The notes beneath the pieces were generated by a model. That model ran no database searches, was not told the DNA's origin, and saw nothing but the letters and a program-made list of their open reading frames with translations. Source: Parabacteroides sp. PF5-9 (lineage in GTDB: Bacteria; Bacteroidota; Bacteroidia; Bacteroidales; Tannerellaceae). From it: a stretch of DNA of 64,000 nt. Made by a program: the position numbers and the translations under genes. The DNA is taken from NCBI RefSeq assembly GCF_029893105.1, contig NZ_JARXWG010000020.1, positions 1-64,000 on the forward strand, read 5' to 3'. Of this stretch, positions 27,597 to 37,440 are shown one piece after another; within the stretch, counting starts at the first letter, position 1; each line of letters begins with the position of its first letter.

Positions 27597-29837
27597 CTAT
27601 AATAGAAGTGTGACCTCATGTTTCCCTGAGGATAATTTCCGGATCTGTCCGGAAGTTTGCAAAATGGCCTCGGTATCTTCCGGAACTGTCACTGTAAAAT
27701 ACAACTTACGTCCTTTCTTTTTAATATATACGGTAATATCTCCATAGGCGGTAGCAACCGTTGCCGCGGCTTCTGTCAATGTTCCTAACTGTGGGGCAAT
27801 CTTAAACGTTTTAAATCCGGGTGAAGTCGGTTCTATGCCACACACTTTCTGACTCAATAAAGTGAGAGGTCCTCCACTCCATGCATGATTAATTGTTCCT
27901 CCACCGAATCCTTCCGGCCCAATACCCCAACCTTCAAAAAGAGTTGTATAACCAGCATAATTCATCATTTTTGTATAGCGTTGTTTCATGCGTTCCAGGG
28001 CAAAAGTAGCCTCCCCCATCTGGAATAAAGCTTCCAATACATATTTTTCCATATAAGGACTTGCATGATATTCTTTTCGCAACACTTTTATTAAAGCTGG
28101 ATATTTATCCGTTGATGCTAATCCTGATAATACAGCCATCGCTTGAGAACGATCGTCAGTCTCTCCTTTATATCCTGGTGAACGGTAAGCTGATCCGATC
28201 CAGAATTTAGTATCAAAACATTGTTCTATGGTATGCATCATCGCTGAAATATCCTCAACATCAGACTGTTTGTTCAATTGACGAGCAAACGCTCTTTCTG
28301 CTTTTAATGCCAAATAATACCAGCAATTGGTCAATACCCCGATATCTACATTTTCTCCCCAATCTCCCCAGTTCCAGCCTCCGGACCGCTCGACAACCAA
28401 GCCACTACGATCGACTTGCCATACTTCATGCAAATAACGATGTAAGCGATCATAAATAGCCGATACAAAACTACTGTCGCCACTATAATAGTATTGAGTA
28501 TAAAAACCATACCATCCCACCGACGCCAGCATTTGCAATGGCAGTTCTTTATCCCAATTACCGGCAGGCGCTGGCGAAAAAAGAGTACCATCTTTGCGTT
28601 GCCAGTCCATCAGTTCATAAATACCTTTCACCGCCAACTGCTGTCCCGATAAAGAAAGTGCATAAAAAGTCTCACCCAATTCATTCACTTCATCGCCCCA
28701 CCATTGCGCCCGCTCACGATCCGGACAGTCCATATAACTATCCCGCATGGTAACATATAATGTCCGGGCCGAACGTTTCCATAATTCATTCAAGAAAGGA
28801 TCGTTGCAACTGAACGAACCTGAAAATTCCGCATCATAACCGGTTTCCCTGAACCGCAGGTCTATCACTTCCACACCCTCCGGTATAATGTACCAGACCT
28901 CGTGTCCATTCATCCAGCCATAACTTTCATATATTTGTTCTCCGTCTCTGGCAATATACTCTGCCCGGACGTTTGGTACACTACCACCTTCATAATTATC
29001 GGTCAACATATGAATCGTCTGACCAGCTTCGGCTTTGACTTTCAGATAAGGGGTAACCTGACAATTATAAGGCAAGCGACAAAAAAGTGTATCGCCTTTT
29101 AATGACCGTCGTATGGTCGGATAGGGCAAAAGCCCGTAGTCTTTCCATTGAGGGATAGGGCGTTCGACCAATTCGCCAAAAGGAAAATCTCCTGCAGACG
29201 CGATTGGCACTGCAGATGCTAAACGTCCTTTAAAATCTGGGGCATACCACTCTTTCATTTCCAGGCGAGCATCAAAACGGATATTACTTTCCGGCAAACG
29301 GTAATTAGGAAAAGGAGCTTCTGTATTTTGATAAGCCTCATAAACAGAACATTGCCACGAACGATCCGACACTATTGAAGCGATCTTTTCTTCCGACTCA
29401 TTATATATTTGTCCATGAAATAATAATCCGGCTTTACCACTATTGATATGACTAAACCCATCCTTACCGAAATGCCAAACGAGTAACGCAATTGTATTTT
29501 CACCTTCTTTCAAATAGCGTTCTATGGTCAGTTTATCATAATAAGTACCTTGTGGTGACGGGCCTCTCTTCAAACCTCCTTCAAATACGGTTAATTCACC
29601 ATTAATCCATAGCCAATATTTGGTATCGGCAGCAATCAAAGCATCCATTTTACTGGGTTTTTCATCCAACTGAAATGTCTTTCGATAAATCAACCAGGTA
29701 TTCGTTGAACTCTGACAACGTTCGGTATTTATCCATTGAGCCTCTTCAAATAAAGAACGACCGGCATGCTGTGCTATACAACAAAAACAGACAAGAGATT
29801 GCAAGAAAATAAGAGTAAAGCATCGTTTGATACACAT
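27597..29837 (-). CDS. GH78 alpha-L-rhamnosidase (last gene of the rhamnose operon)
   Basis: An inverting rhamnosidase removing terminal L-rhamnose from glycans. After a signal peptide (MCIKRCFTLIFLQSLVCFCC) come N-terminal beta-sandwich domains. The (alpha/alpha)6 catalytic domain has the GH78 signature MDCPDRERAQWWGDEVNE (general-acid region) and a later GFGGGTINHAWSGG stretch, followed by a C-terminal beta domain. I start it at the ATG at 29837. A TTG overlapping the previous stop at 29870 would add 11 residues before the signal peptide. With the start at 29837 the protein is 746 residues. It sits 29 bp after the preceding GH78 gene. Confidence 0.9.
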   Translation of the reverse strand: MCIKRCFTLIFLQSLVCFCCIAQHAGRSLFEEAQWINTERCQSSTNTWLIYRKTFQLDEKPSKMDALIAADTKYWLWINGELTVFEGGLKRGPSPQGTYYDKLTIERYLKEGENTIALLVWHFGKDGFSHINSGKAGLLFHGQIYNESEEKIASIVSDRSWQCSVYEAYQNTEAPFPNYRLPESNIRFDARLEMKEWYAPDFKGRLASAVPIASAGDFPFGELVERPIPQWKDYGLLPYPTIRRSLKGDTLFCRLPYNCQVTPYLKVKAEAGQTIHMLTDNYEGGSVPNVRAEYIARDGEQIYESYGWMNGHEVWYIIPEGVEVIDLRFRETGYDAEFSGSFSCNDPFLNELWKRSARTLYVTMRDSYMDCPDRERAQWWGDEVNELGETFYALSLSGQQLAVKGIYELMDWQRKDGTLFSPAPAGNWDKELPLQMLASVGWYGFYTQYYYSGDSSFVSAIYDRLHRYLHEVWQVDRSGLVVERSGGWNWGDWGENVDIGVLTNCWYYLALKAERAFARQLNKQSDVEDISAMMHTIEQCFDTKFWIGSAYRSPGYKGETDDRSQAMAVLSGLASTDKYPALIKVLRKEYHASPYMEKYVLEALFQMGEATFALERMKQRYTKMMNYAGYTTLFEGWGIGPEGFGGGTINHAWSGGPLTLLSQKVCGIEPTSPGFKTFKIAPQLGTLTEAAATVATAYGDITVYIKKKGRKLYFTVTVPEDTEAILQTSGQIRKLSSGKHEVTLLL

Positions 29838-29866
29838 AGACTTTTCGATAAAATTATATTTGTAAA

Positions 29867-32443
29867 TCAATAATAAAGCTGATAAGTTCCGGATCTCAAA
29901 TCAACTTTTCTGTCGGCGACTATTACCTCTGCTGTACATCCGGCCGGGACACGCACTGTTAATTCGATTTTATCCCCTGTACGTTTCCACTCACTGGTAA
30001 TAATCCCTTTAACCGATTTATATTCTCCCTTAACCCAGTCAAGCCCCTCTACAAAATGAGGCGTAAACCGGATATGTTTGAAACCCGGAACAGTTGAGTC
30101 GTAATTAATTCCTGCTAATTGGTTAACCATCCAGGCTGATATATCTCCCATAAAGACATGATTGATTGAAGCATCACGAAACTGTGGGCTTAATGTCCAT
30201 GTTTCAGCCAATGTCGTATACCCCATTGTTTCCACCCAATATCCCCAAGAGGGAGCCTCGGTTTTTGTCACCATTTTCATTACATCTTCAATATAACCAT
30301 ATCGGGTTAATATAGCCGGAACTGTTTTACTTCCTATTAAACCGAAGTCAAGGAAATGATTATTATTTGCTACAGCTGTCCGAAGATTATCTGCTACTTG
30401 TTTCTCTTTCCCTTCCGGAACAAGATCTAAGTAAAGCGCCAAAGCTTGTGCTGTTTGAGTACCTTCAGCATATATACCCGCTGCTGCATTAAAGAATTTA
30501 TCATTGATCAATTGTTTTAACCGGGCGGCTTTTTCTTTGTACGGAGTAGCATCTTTTCCTAACAACTCAGCAAAACGAGCCATAAGTAGATTATCCTGAT
30601 AGTAGTATGTGGTAGAGGTATATTCATTATTTGTCGTAGCTTTCCAATAGACCCAATCGCCTAATCCGAATGTAAGGAAACCCTCTTTTTCATTGGTTTC
30701 CAGATAGTGTAGATAACGTTCCATGGTTGGATATAATGCTTCAATACAACGCGTATCTCCATAATAATTATACAACGCATTCGGTATAATGAACAAAGCG
30801 GCATCCCATACCGGCCCGATGTTTTTTCCGTACCCCCAGCCACTCGAAGGAATAATACCCGATAAATCACCCGCTTCACGTTGATTATCGATAAAGTCAT
30901 TCATCCATTTTTCGTACAGTGTAATACCGTCAAAACCCAACAATGCCAGATCGATAGCGATATGGGCATCAGCAGTCCAACCATTTTTTTCCCGTTGCGG
31001 ACAATCGGTCGGGATGCTGTGTAGATTTCCCCGATAAGCCAGCATCGTCGCATTATAGATCTTATTCAACAGAGGATCAGAGCAACTGAATGATCCGACC
31101 GGATCAATATCCGTATGTACAAAAAGAGCGGTAAGACTCTCTTCTGTCATTTCTATCGGTTCCGAACTTTCTACTTCGGCATACTGAAAACCATGATAGG
31201 CAAACGAAGGCGTAAAGATTTCCTCTTCTCCTGTCCCTTTTAAGGTATACATATCCGTTTGGATGATCTCATACGGTTTCTCCGGATGATAGTAAATATT
31301 GATATTGCCTTGCTCCAACCGGCCATCCGTTTTCAACAATTCACCATGTTTAATCGTTACGCGGGTACCCGGTGCGCCTTTCACTTTCAAACGGGTAAAC
31401 CCTGCTATATTCTTTTCATAGGAATAAACATACAATTGATCATTGAACTTCTTCACAGATACGGGTTTTAATTCTTCCGTAATCCGTATCCCCGGCATTT
31501 GTTGAGCGACAAGGAGCGGAGCAGGAGATGTTGTTAATGTTGCATCTTCCCACCGACTGTCATCAAATGAAGCCGTTTTCCAGCCTTCCTCCTCCAGTCG
31601 TGCATCATACATATCACCGCTGTACAGATTATTATATGTATAAGGTCCGGTTGCTGTCTGCCAGGTTTTATCTGTTGCAATTGTTTCTACAGAGCCATCA
31701 TCATACGTCAGTCTTAACTCACATAACATACGCGGACGATCCCGCCAACGGGCAGTTTCAAAATTCCAGACCGCTTTTGATTGTATATTATACCAGGCAT
31801 TCCCCAATACTGCGGCAATAGCATTTTCTTTTTCATTCAAAACCGAGGTAACATCATGTGTCACATACAAAATACGTTTATCAAAATGGGTATACCCCGG
31901 ATCAAGATAGTTCTCTCCTACCCTTTGTCCATTGATAAACAACTCATAATAACCAGCCGCAGCGATATAAACACGGGCATTCTTGACCGATTTTTCAAGT
32001 GCAAATTTTTTCCTGAAAAGCGGAGCAGGTTCATATTCCTTATCCTGGTTATCTGTAATCCATTGACCCGTCCAATCCGAAGGATTTAACTTAGCCGTTT
32101 CGAAATAGGATGTTTCAGATGTCCGACACTTTTGTCCTTTTTGATCCCATACCGTAACATTCCAATAATAACGCGTATGTGATTGGAGAGACATCCCTTC
32201 GGTATAAGGCTGCAGATTATCCGGAGATGTACCGATACATATTTCAGAACGGGAGATATCAAAATCGTCCTCCACACTTTCATACTCCCAAGTAAAACGG
32301 GGAGAGATCGTTTCTATGCCAAGTGGTTCTTTCAGGTATTCCGTGCGCAGATTGACTGGCACGGTTTGTGTATTTTCGCTTTGACAAGCTGTTAATGTCA
32401 AGACATAAAAAATAAAAAGGATTAATACATTTTGTGTTTTCAT
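29867..32443 (-). CDS. GH78 alpha-L-rhamnosidase lipoprotein
   Basis: The 858-residue protein has a lipoprotein signal peptide with Cys20 in LTLTACQSE. An N-terminal Fn3-like domain follows (VNLRTEYLKEPLGIETISPRFTW...), then the rhamnosidase N domain, where FINGQRVGENYLDPGYTHFDKRILYVTHDVT is typical. The concanavalin-like domain comes next, then the 6-hairpin catalytic domain with DCPQREKNGWTADAHI and SWGYWVE, and the C-terminal beta domain. The full multi-domain plan is that of classical bacterial GH78 rhamnosidases. Lipid anchoring suggests action at the outer membrane or in the periplasm. It is third from the end of the rha operon and followed by another GH78 enzyme of different N-terminal structure. 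Confidence 0.93.
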   Translation of the reverse strand: MKTQNVLILFIFYVLTLTACQSENTQTVPVNLRTEYLKEPLGIETISPRFTWEYESVEDDFDISRSEICIGTSPDNLQPYTEGMSLQSHTRYYWNVTVWDQKGQKCRTSETSYFETAKLNPSDWTGQWITDNQDKEYEPAPLFRKKFALEKSVKNARVYIAAAGYYELFINGQRVGENYLDPGYTHFDKRILYVTHDVTSVLNEKENAIAAVLGNAWYNIQSKAVWNFETARWRDRPRMLCELRLTYDDGSVETIATDKTWQTATGPYTYNNLYSGDMYDARLEEEGWKTASFDDSRWEDATLTTSPAPLLVAQQMPGIRITEELKPVSVKKFNDQLYVYSYEKNIAGFTRLKVKGAPGTRVTIKHGELLKTDGRLEQGNINIYYHPEKPYEIIQTDMYTLKGTGEEEIFTPSFAYHGFQYAEVESSEPIEMTEESLTALFVHTDIDPVGSFSCSDPLLNKIYNATMLAYRGNLHSIPTDCPQREKNGWTADAHIAIDLALLGFDGITLYEKWMNDFIDNQREAGDLSGIIPSSGWGYGKNIGPVWDAALFIIPNALYNYYGDTRCIEALYPTMERYLHYLETNEKEGFLTFGLGDWVYWKATTNNEYTSTTYYYQDNLLMARFAELLGKDATPYKEKAARLKQLINDKFFNAAAGIYAEGTQTAQALALYLDLVPEGKEKQVADNLRTAVANNNHFLDFGLIGSKTVPAILTRYGYIEDVMKMVTKTEAPSWGYWVETMGYTTLAETWTLSPQFRDASINHVFMGDISAWMVNQLAGINYDSTVPGFKHIRFTPHFVEGLDWVKGEYKSVKGIITSEWKRTGDKIELTVRVPAGCTAEVIVADRKVDLRSGTYQLYY

Positions 32444-32474
32444 GGTTGTTATATTGTTTCTGTATCTGGTTCTC

Positions 32475-34223
32475 TTATCGAATTACCTTCACTTCTTCCG
32501 GAGCATTTATTTCACTTTTAATCGTTCCTCCCGGTTGTTTTTCATGCCGAATCCGAATAGTCCCATAAGGAGTCGGGAAAGTCCCTTCTACCCATTCTAG
32601 ATCCCCTAAATGAGGTGTGATTTTTACCACACGACAGCCAGGTTCTATAATCTGTACTCCCAATACATACTCACTCAGCCAGGCTGTCGGACCAGATGCC
32701 CAGCCATGACATAAACTATGGCGAAACCCTTCGTAACAATAAGCGCCATAATCCCCATGAATATCCTTTTTACCTGGAGCAACCAGTTCATCTATCCGTC
32801 CTGCGCCGGGCAACCAATCCAGGTTAAAATCTTCCCAAAACGTAGTCGCACCCAAATCAAGCATTGCCCCCCAGTAATCACGGATAACAGTCATTGCTCC
32901 GTCATAATTCCCGGCTAAAGCCATTGCACGCAACATATAATAACCATAAAAAGTAGAAAAACCATGACCTCCGTTTACAGAGAGGTAGGAATTATCAGCC
33001 TCTTTAGGCGACATCAAACCGGAAATAGCCATAAGGGCAGCAGCTTGTTTCGAACCAGGCGCATCTGGTGCTTTGCCAGACTTCAACATCGCTTTTGTGA
33101 TAATCGAAGCGGCCTTTACAGCTCGTTTTGCAGTAGCCTGGCATTCTGCTGCCAACACTTTTTCATCCAAGATCGTACAAAGTTCTTCGCCCGCTCGCAA
33201 AGCTTGAATCATTAATGCCTGCAACCCGGCATCTATAGCCGCCGGATTTTCACTAGAAGGCCAATCCAGAAAGCGATTCCCATCCAACTGTTCCCTGCCA
33301 TCTTTATCCACTTTGGAAATCAGGTGTTGCAACAAACTGGTCAGATACGCTTTCTGTTCCTTTAAATAATCCAGATCACCCTGATAAAAATACCAATCCC
33401 GATGGATCAGCAACCACCAGATCGAATAAGAACTAATCCCATTCATCCATTGTGGCAGTGGAGTAATGTCCCGAATCAGATCCAGGCTTTTAGGCACCAC
33501 CTCATGATAGCCAAAGACCGAGTTGACTGTCATCACCTCCGGATGTAAATCGCCTACCCAGACCAATCGGTCACGTTTAATCCCATCCCATAAATATTCC
33601 TGCATATTCAAATGCACTGTATACGCACCTGTTTGCCAGATTTTATTTAACCGTTCATCGTTACATTTGAATGAACCTTTATAAGGTATATCAAGAAAAG
33701 TCGAGATTGCTCTGACTTCTTTCAGGTGCAATTCTGCCTCATCACCCAATAAGTCGATACGGACAAAACGAAAACCTGAATTTCCAACCTCTGTTACTCC
33801 CAACCAAGGCAATTTTAGTGTAAAATCACGCATAGCATGATCGTTTGTTGCTCCTTTTACACCAATTTCCGACATCGCTTCACTAACAGATTCACCGAAA
33901 CGGATCCGTACAGATACCGGCAGTTGAGAAGCAGGCATTCCGGTGACCACCTGAACTCCTCCTTGCAACTCTCTTCCAAAATCCAACAATATTGAAACAG
34001 GCTCTCCCGGTTTGTTTTTCATTACACAAATACGGGTATTGGCCAGATCCGATTGCCCGTTACCTGGTAATAACAAATTATTTATTCCGGAGATTTGATC
34101 ACCCGACTGTTGCCATACAATACGTGTCGGAGAAAGATATTCACGCGTGCGAGTATCCCGTTGCTGCGCTGAAGTCAAAAACGAACAACAAAGAAAAAAA
34201 AATAGGATCAGATGTTTATTCAT
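32475..34223 (-). CDS. GH78-like alpha-L-rhamnosidase, compact form
   Basis: The 582-residue protein has a signal peptide (about 1-19, SAQ). It is shorter than its two neighbours: one N-terminal jelly-roll (about 30-170) leads directly into the 6-hairpin domain (about 180-500) and a C-terminal beta cap. The catalytic-acid region reads EYLWDGIKRDRLVWVGDLHPE, where the usual DCPQRE is replaced by DGIKRD. This variant motif recurs in a Bacteroidetes subgroup of GH78-related enzymes and may reflect a different leaving group or specificity (inference). Its first gene neighbour is rhaD, 66 bp upstream. Confidence 0.85.
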   Translation of the reverse strand: MNKHLILFFFLCCSFLTSAQQRDTRTREYLSPTRIVWQQSGDQISGINNLLLPGNGQSDLANTRICVMKNKPGEPVSILLDFGRELQGGVQVVTGMPASQLPVSVRIRFGESVSEAMSEIGVKGATNDHAMRDFTLKLPWLGVTEVGNSGFRFVRIDLLGDEAELHLKEVRAISTFLDIPYKGSFKCNDERLNKIWQTGAYTVHLNMQEYLWDGIKRDRLVWVGDLHPEVMTVNSVFGYHEVVPKSLDLIRDITPLPQWMNGISSYSIWWLLIHRDWYFYQGDLDYLKEQKAYLTSLLQHLISKVDKDGREQLDGNRFLDWPSSENPAAIDAGLQALMIQALRAGEELCTILDEKVLAAECQATAKRAVKAASIITKAMLKSGKAPDAPGSKQAAALMAISGLMSPKEADNSYLSVNGGHGFSTFYGYYMLRAMALAGNYDGAMTVIRDYWGAMLDLGATTFWEDFNLDWLPGAGRIDELVAPGKKDIHGDYGAYCYEGFRHSLCHGWASGPTAWLSEYVLGVQIIEPGCRVVKITPHLGDLEWVEGTFPTPYGTIRIRHEKQPGGTIKSEINAPEEVKVIR

Positions 34224-34289
34224 GATTTAGATATAGGGTTTTAAAAGTCGCGTTCTGAAATATATTCAAAACGCGATATTCGTTTCTTC

Positions 34290-35090
34290 TTACAATCCGA
34301 AAGCCGGTACCAGATCATCCAATTGTTGGTCTGTCATACCTTCCGGCTCATATCCACACATCCGGGCATTCATATAGATCTGAGCCGACTTACTCAACGT
34401 ATCTATGGCATCAAAACATTCGATAATATCCTCACCAACTGCTAATATACCATGTTTTTCCCAGAAAACCACATCGTGTTTTTCCAATTGTCTGATTGTA
34501 GCTTCAGCCAAAGCCAACGTTCCCGGGATCTCATAAGGGACAATCCCTACGCCTTTAGGCACAATAATCCGGGATTCGGGAATCATACTCCATAGGGTAC
34601 GCGTCAATTTTTCAGAATCAAGAAACGGTTTACAATGAGTCATTCCGATCAGATCTGTCGGATGTGTATGCACTACGACCTTTATATCTCTTCCCAATCC
34701 ACGAAGATAATTATGCATCATTAAATGAGAAGGCAATTCTGATGTCGGAACAATTGGTTGCTCTGCAATAATCTCATACGATTTCCCATCCGATGATATA
34801 CGGATAAGTGATCCGTTTGCAAACGGATCCTGAGCAACATAACGCATCCGCTTGCCTGTTCCGGTTACATAAAAAATATGATTACTCAGAACCTCCATAG
34901 GCGTCAGTAGGTCTATAGCCGGACATAAAGCAGGTAAAGTCTTTTCTTCCTCAGACATCAATGAAGTCACGTTCACCGAAATATTACCTCCATTTCGTTC
35001 TGCCCATCCTTTTGTCCACAGATATCCTGCTACCTCTGCAATCCGTTCTATCTCTGCCATCAGGCTGTTATTGTTTCTAATTGTGATCAT
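34290..35090 (-). CDS. rhaD: Rhamnulose-1-phosphate aldolase
   Basis: Class II zinc aldolase cleaving L-rhamnulose-1-phosphate to dihydroxyacetone phosphate and L-lactaldehyde. The 266-residue protein shows the family glycine motif ERNGGNISVNVT, the zinc ligands in VVVHTHPTDLIGMTH (His-x-His), and the third His in FWEKHGILAVGED. Length and motifs match RhaD more closely than fuculose-phosphate aldolase (about 215 residues), and the operon context confirms it. The start ATG at 35090 is clear. It is fourth in the operon, 24 bp after rhaT. Confidence 0.96.
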   Translation of the reverse strand: MITIRNNNSLMAEIERIAEVAGYLWTKGWAERNGGNISVNVTSLMSEEEKTLPALCPAIDLLTPMEVLSNHIFYVTGTGKRMRYVAQDPFANGSLIRISSDGKSYEIIAEQPIVPTSELPSHLMMHNYLRGLGRDIKVVVHTHPTDLIGMTHCKPFLDSEKLTRTLWSMIPESRIIVPKGVGIVPYEIPGTLALAEATIRQLEKHDVVFWEKHGILAVGEDIIECFDAIDTLSKSAQIYMNARMCGYEPEGMTDQQLDDLVPAFGL

Positions 35091-35114
35091 TCTTTCTTTA
35101 TCTATTGAATCGTA

Positions 35115-36140
35115 TTATACTAAATTAGGAAATAACAAGGAAAATATCAGTATACAGATTCCTGCTACCAATACAATGATTGTTTTTGTACTCGCCCCTT
35201 GCCATTCTTTCAAAATTATTCCCCAGAAATTACTGAATATGACATTTAATGACATCAGGATACTCCATGAAAAAGCCAGCATAACCGGTGAATCGGTAAA
35301 ATAACTTTTCCCCATTCCCAAGCCAAAAAACTGGGAATACCACAAGACTCCTGCTAAAGCACAAAATAACACATTATTAAGTAAAGTACCCTTTGATACA
35401 GAGAAATAATCTTTTCCGGTCTTATTCTTTATATTCTGGAAAATACAATAAGAGGCATTGGTTAGAAAACCACCGATCGTGACTAATAAAATCACAGGAT
35501 TCAAGGCAAACAGTTCGCTTGCCCCACCCGCTTTTACCTCTGCGACAATCTCGTTTCCAGACTCCAGCCCCAGATTAAAACAGGCACTCATCACTCCGGC
35601 AAGTAAAGCAACGAGCAATCCTTTCGTCAAAGCAAAATCTTTAATCGCTGCTTTCTTTTCTTCTTCCGTCATATTTTGTGCCCGTAAACTACCGGCATAA
35701 CCAATCACTGCTATACCGGCCAGGGTAATACAGACACCGATCAACACAATTAATCCATCCCCGTGGAAAAGATCCATCCCACCGAAGATAGCCGGGAGAA
35801 GAGTTCCAAAACCGGCACAGGTACCCAAAGCAATACTTTGTCCCAGTGCAACTCCCAAGTATCGCATACTTAAACCGAAAGTCAACCCTCCTACTCCCCA
35901 TAGCATACCATACACTATACAGCCCCAACTACCGTCGGCGCTCCATAACTGCATAAGGCTACTTCCGGAAGGAATGGCCAACAACGCACCTAAATAGGGA
36001 AAAACAAGCCATGCAAACAGCCCTTGTATCAACCAAAAGCTTTCCCAACTCCACTCTTTTACTTTCCGTATCGGCACATACGAACTACTCTGTCCAAAAC
36101 TACCGACAGCTATTATTAATAAACCGATTAATATCTCCAC
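35115..36140 (-). CDS. rhaT: L-rhamnose/proton symporter
   Basis: The 341-residue inner-membrane protein has about ten hydrophobic helices. The opening MEILIGLLIIAVGSFGQSSSYVPIRKVKEWSWESFWL and the GLTFGLSMRYLGVALGQSIALG stretch are typical of RhaT. It imports free rhamnose released by the neighbouring rhamnosidases. It lies between rhaA (19 bp upstream) and rhaD. RhaT rather than an MFS or ABC system is the usual choice in Bacteroides rhamnose loci. Confidence 0.95.
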   Translation of the reverse strand: MEILIGLLIIAVGSFGQSSSYVPIRKVKEWSWESFWLIQGLFAWLVFPYLGALLAIPSGSSLMQLWSADGSWGCIVYGMLWGVGGLTFGLSMRYLGVALGQSIALGTCAGFGTLLPAIFGGMDLFHGDGLIVLIGVCITLAGIAVIGYAGSLRAQNMTEEEKKAAIKDFALTKGLLVALLAGVMSACFNLGLESGNEIVAEVKAGGASELFALNPVILLVTIGGFLTNASYCIFQNIKNKTGKDYFSVSKGTLLNNVLFCALAGVLWYSQFFGLGMGKSYFTDSPVMLAFSWSILMSLNVIFSNFWGIILKEWQGASTKTIIVLVAGICILIFSLLFPNLV

Positions 36141-36159
36141 AATTATTAATTGTTAATGA

Positions 36160-37419
36160 TTAATTGCGCTTGCTCGTTACTTCTTTTTCATATTGTTGGA
36201 TGCCTGCAATATAATCATCTCCAACCGGCACATTATTCTGCAGACAGAACATATCCCATACCGCATTCCACGGCATACTCTTTAATTCTTCCTGCATAGC
36301 CAACCGTTCAAAATATTTACCCTCCGCTTCATATTGCTGCAGTAGTGCAGACGGTTCCAATAAAGCCTGTAAGAAAGCCTTTTGTGTTGCACGACATCCA
36401 ATCACATAAGCACCTATACGATTAATCGTGGCATCAAAATAATCCAATCCGATATGTACGCGATCCAATGCTTCACAACGGATAATTTCCCGAGCCAGAT
36501 CCATCAGATCATCATTAAGTATGACCACATGATCACTGTCCCAACGGATCGGACGGCTCACATGCAACATAATCTCGGGAGTGAAAAGCAATAAAGAAGA
36601 AACTTTATCCGCTACACTTTCCGTCAAATGGAAATGTCCGGTATCCAAGGTAACAATTTTACCTTTCTTAGCACCATAACCCAGATAGAAATCATAAGAA
36701 CCCACCGTATAACTCTCCAAACCTATGCCAAAGAGTTTTGCTTCAATACAATCCTTCATATAATTATATGGGGTTGAAAAGATCTCATCTAAGGACTGTT
36801 CTAGTAAACGACGATATTTTAACCTGTTTGCAGGCACTTCCTTACTTCCATCATGCACCCAAAGGTTCATCATAGCAGGATCTTCCTGATATTTCCCCAT
36901 CTCTTCACTGATCCATCGACAACGTTTCGTATGTTCGATCCAGAAGTTACGTATCTCATTATCCGGGTTAGCCAGTGTCAGATCACCACTTTTAGGATGT
37001 GAGAAAGAGGTACTGTTGAAGTCCAGTTTCATTCCATTTTCTTTCGCCCATTGCATCCAGCTTTGGAAATGAACCGGTTCTACCTCATCGCGATCGACCA
37101 CTTTACCTTGAAAATCACCATATATCTCATGTAAACTCAAACGGTGGTTGCCGGCTATATACGATGATGCTTTGAGAATATCAGCACGTAACTCATCGAT
37201 ATTGCGTGCGCGTCCGGGATAGTTACCCGTTACCTGAATTCCTCCTGTTAATGTACCTCCCTGATTTTCAAAACCGGTAACATCATCTGCCTGCCAGCAA
37301 TGCAAAGACAAGGCAATTTTTTGTAAACTGTCGATCGCTTTATTCACGTCCACACCCAAGGCGGCATACTTCTCTGATGCTACCTGAAAAGCTGATTTAA
37401 TAGCTGTTTCTTTTGTCAT
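36160..37419 (-). CDS. rhaA: L-rhamnose isomerase
   Basis: Interconverts L-rhamnose and L-rhamnulose, a cytoplasmic metal-dependent TIM-barrel enzyme. At 419 residues it is the same length as the E. coli enzyme. Recognisable stretches are LHCWQADDVTGFENQGGTLTGGIQVTGNYPG near the N-terminus, then the GMKLDFNSTSFSHPKS, TLDTGHFHLTESV and VHIGLDYFDATINRI metal/substrate-site regions. It is second in the operon, 21 bp after rhaB. Confidence 0.97.
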   Translation of the reverse strand: MTKETAIKSAFQVASEKYAALGVDVNKAIDSLQKIALSLHCWQADDVTGFENQGGTLTGGIQVTGNYPGRARNIDELRADILKASSYIAGNHRLSLHEIYGDFQGKVVDRDEVEPVHFQSWMQWAKENGMKLDFNSTSFSHPKSGDLTLANPDNEIRNFWIEHTKRCRWISEEMGKYQEDPAMMNLWVHDGSKEVPANRLKYRRLLEQSLDEIFSTPYNYMKDCIEAKLFGIGLESYTVGSYDFYLGYGAKKGKIVTLDTGHFHLTESVADKVSSLLLFTPEIMLHVSRPIRWDSDHVVILNDDLMDLAREIIRCEALDRVHIGLDYFDATINRIGAYVIGCRATQKAFLQALLEPSALLQQYEAEGKYFERLAMQEELKSMPWNAVWDMFCLQNNVPVGDDYIAGIQQYEKEVTSKRN

Positions 37420-37440
37420 AATATGATTATTGAATTATTA

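Noticed and set aside
28346-28591. Frame on the minus strand inside the GH78 gene, out of phase
   Set aside because: Shadow of the high-confidence rhamnosidase reading frame.
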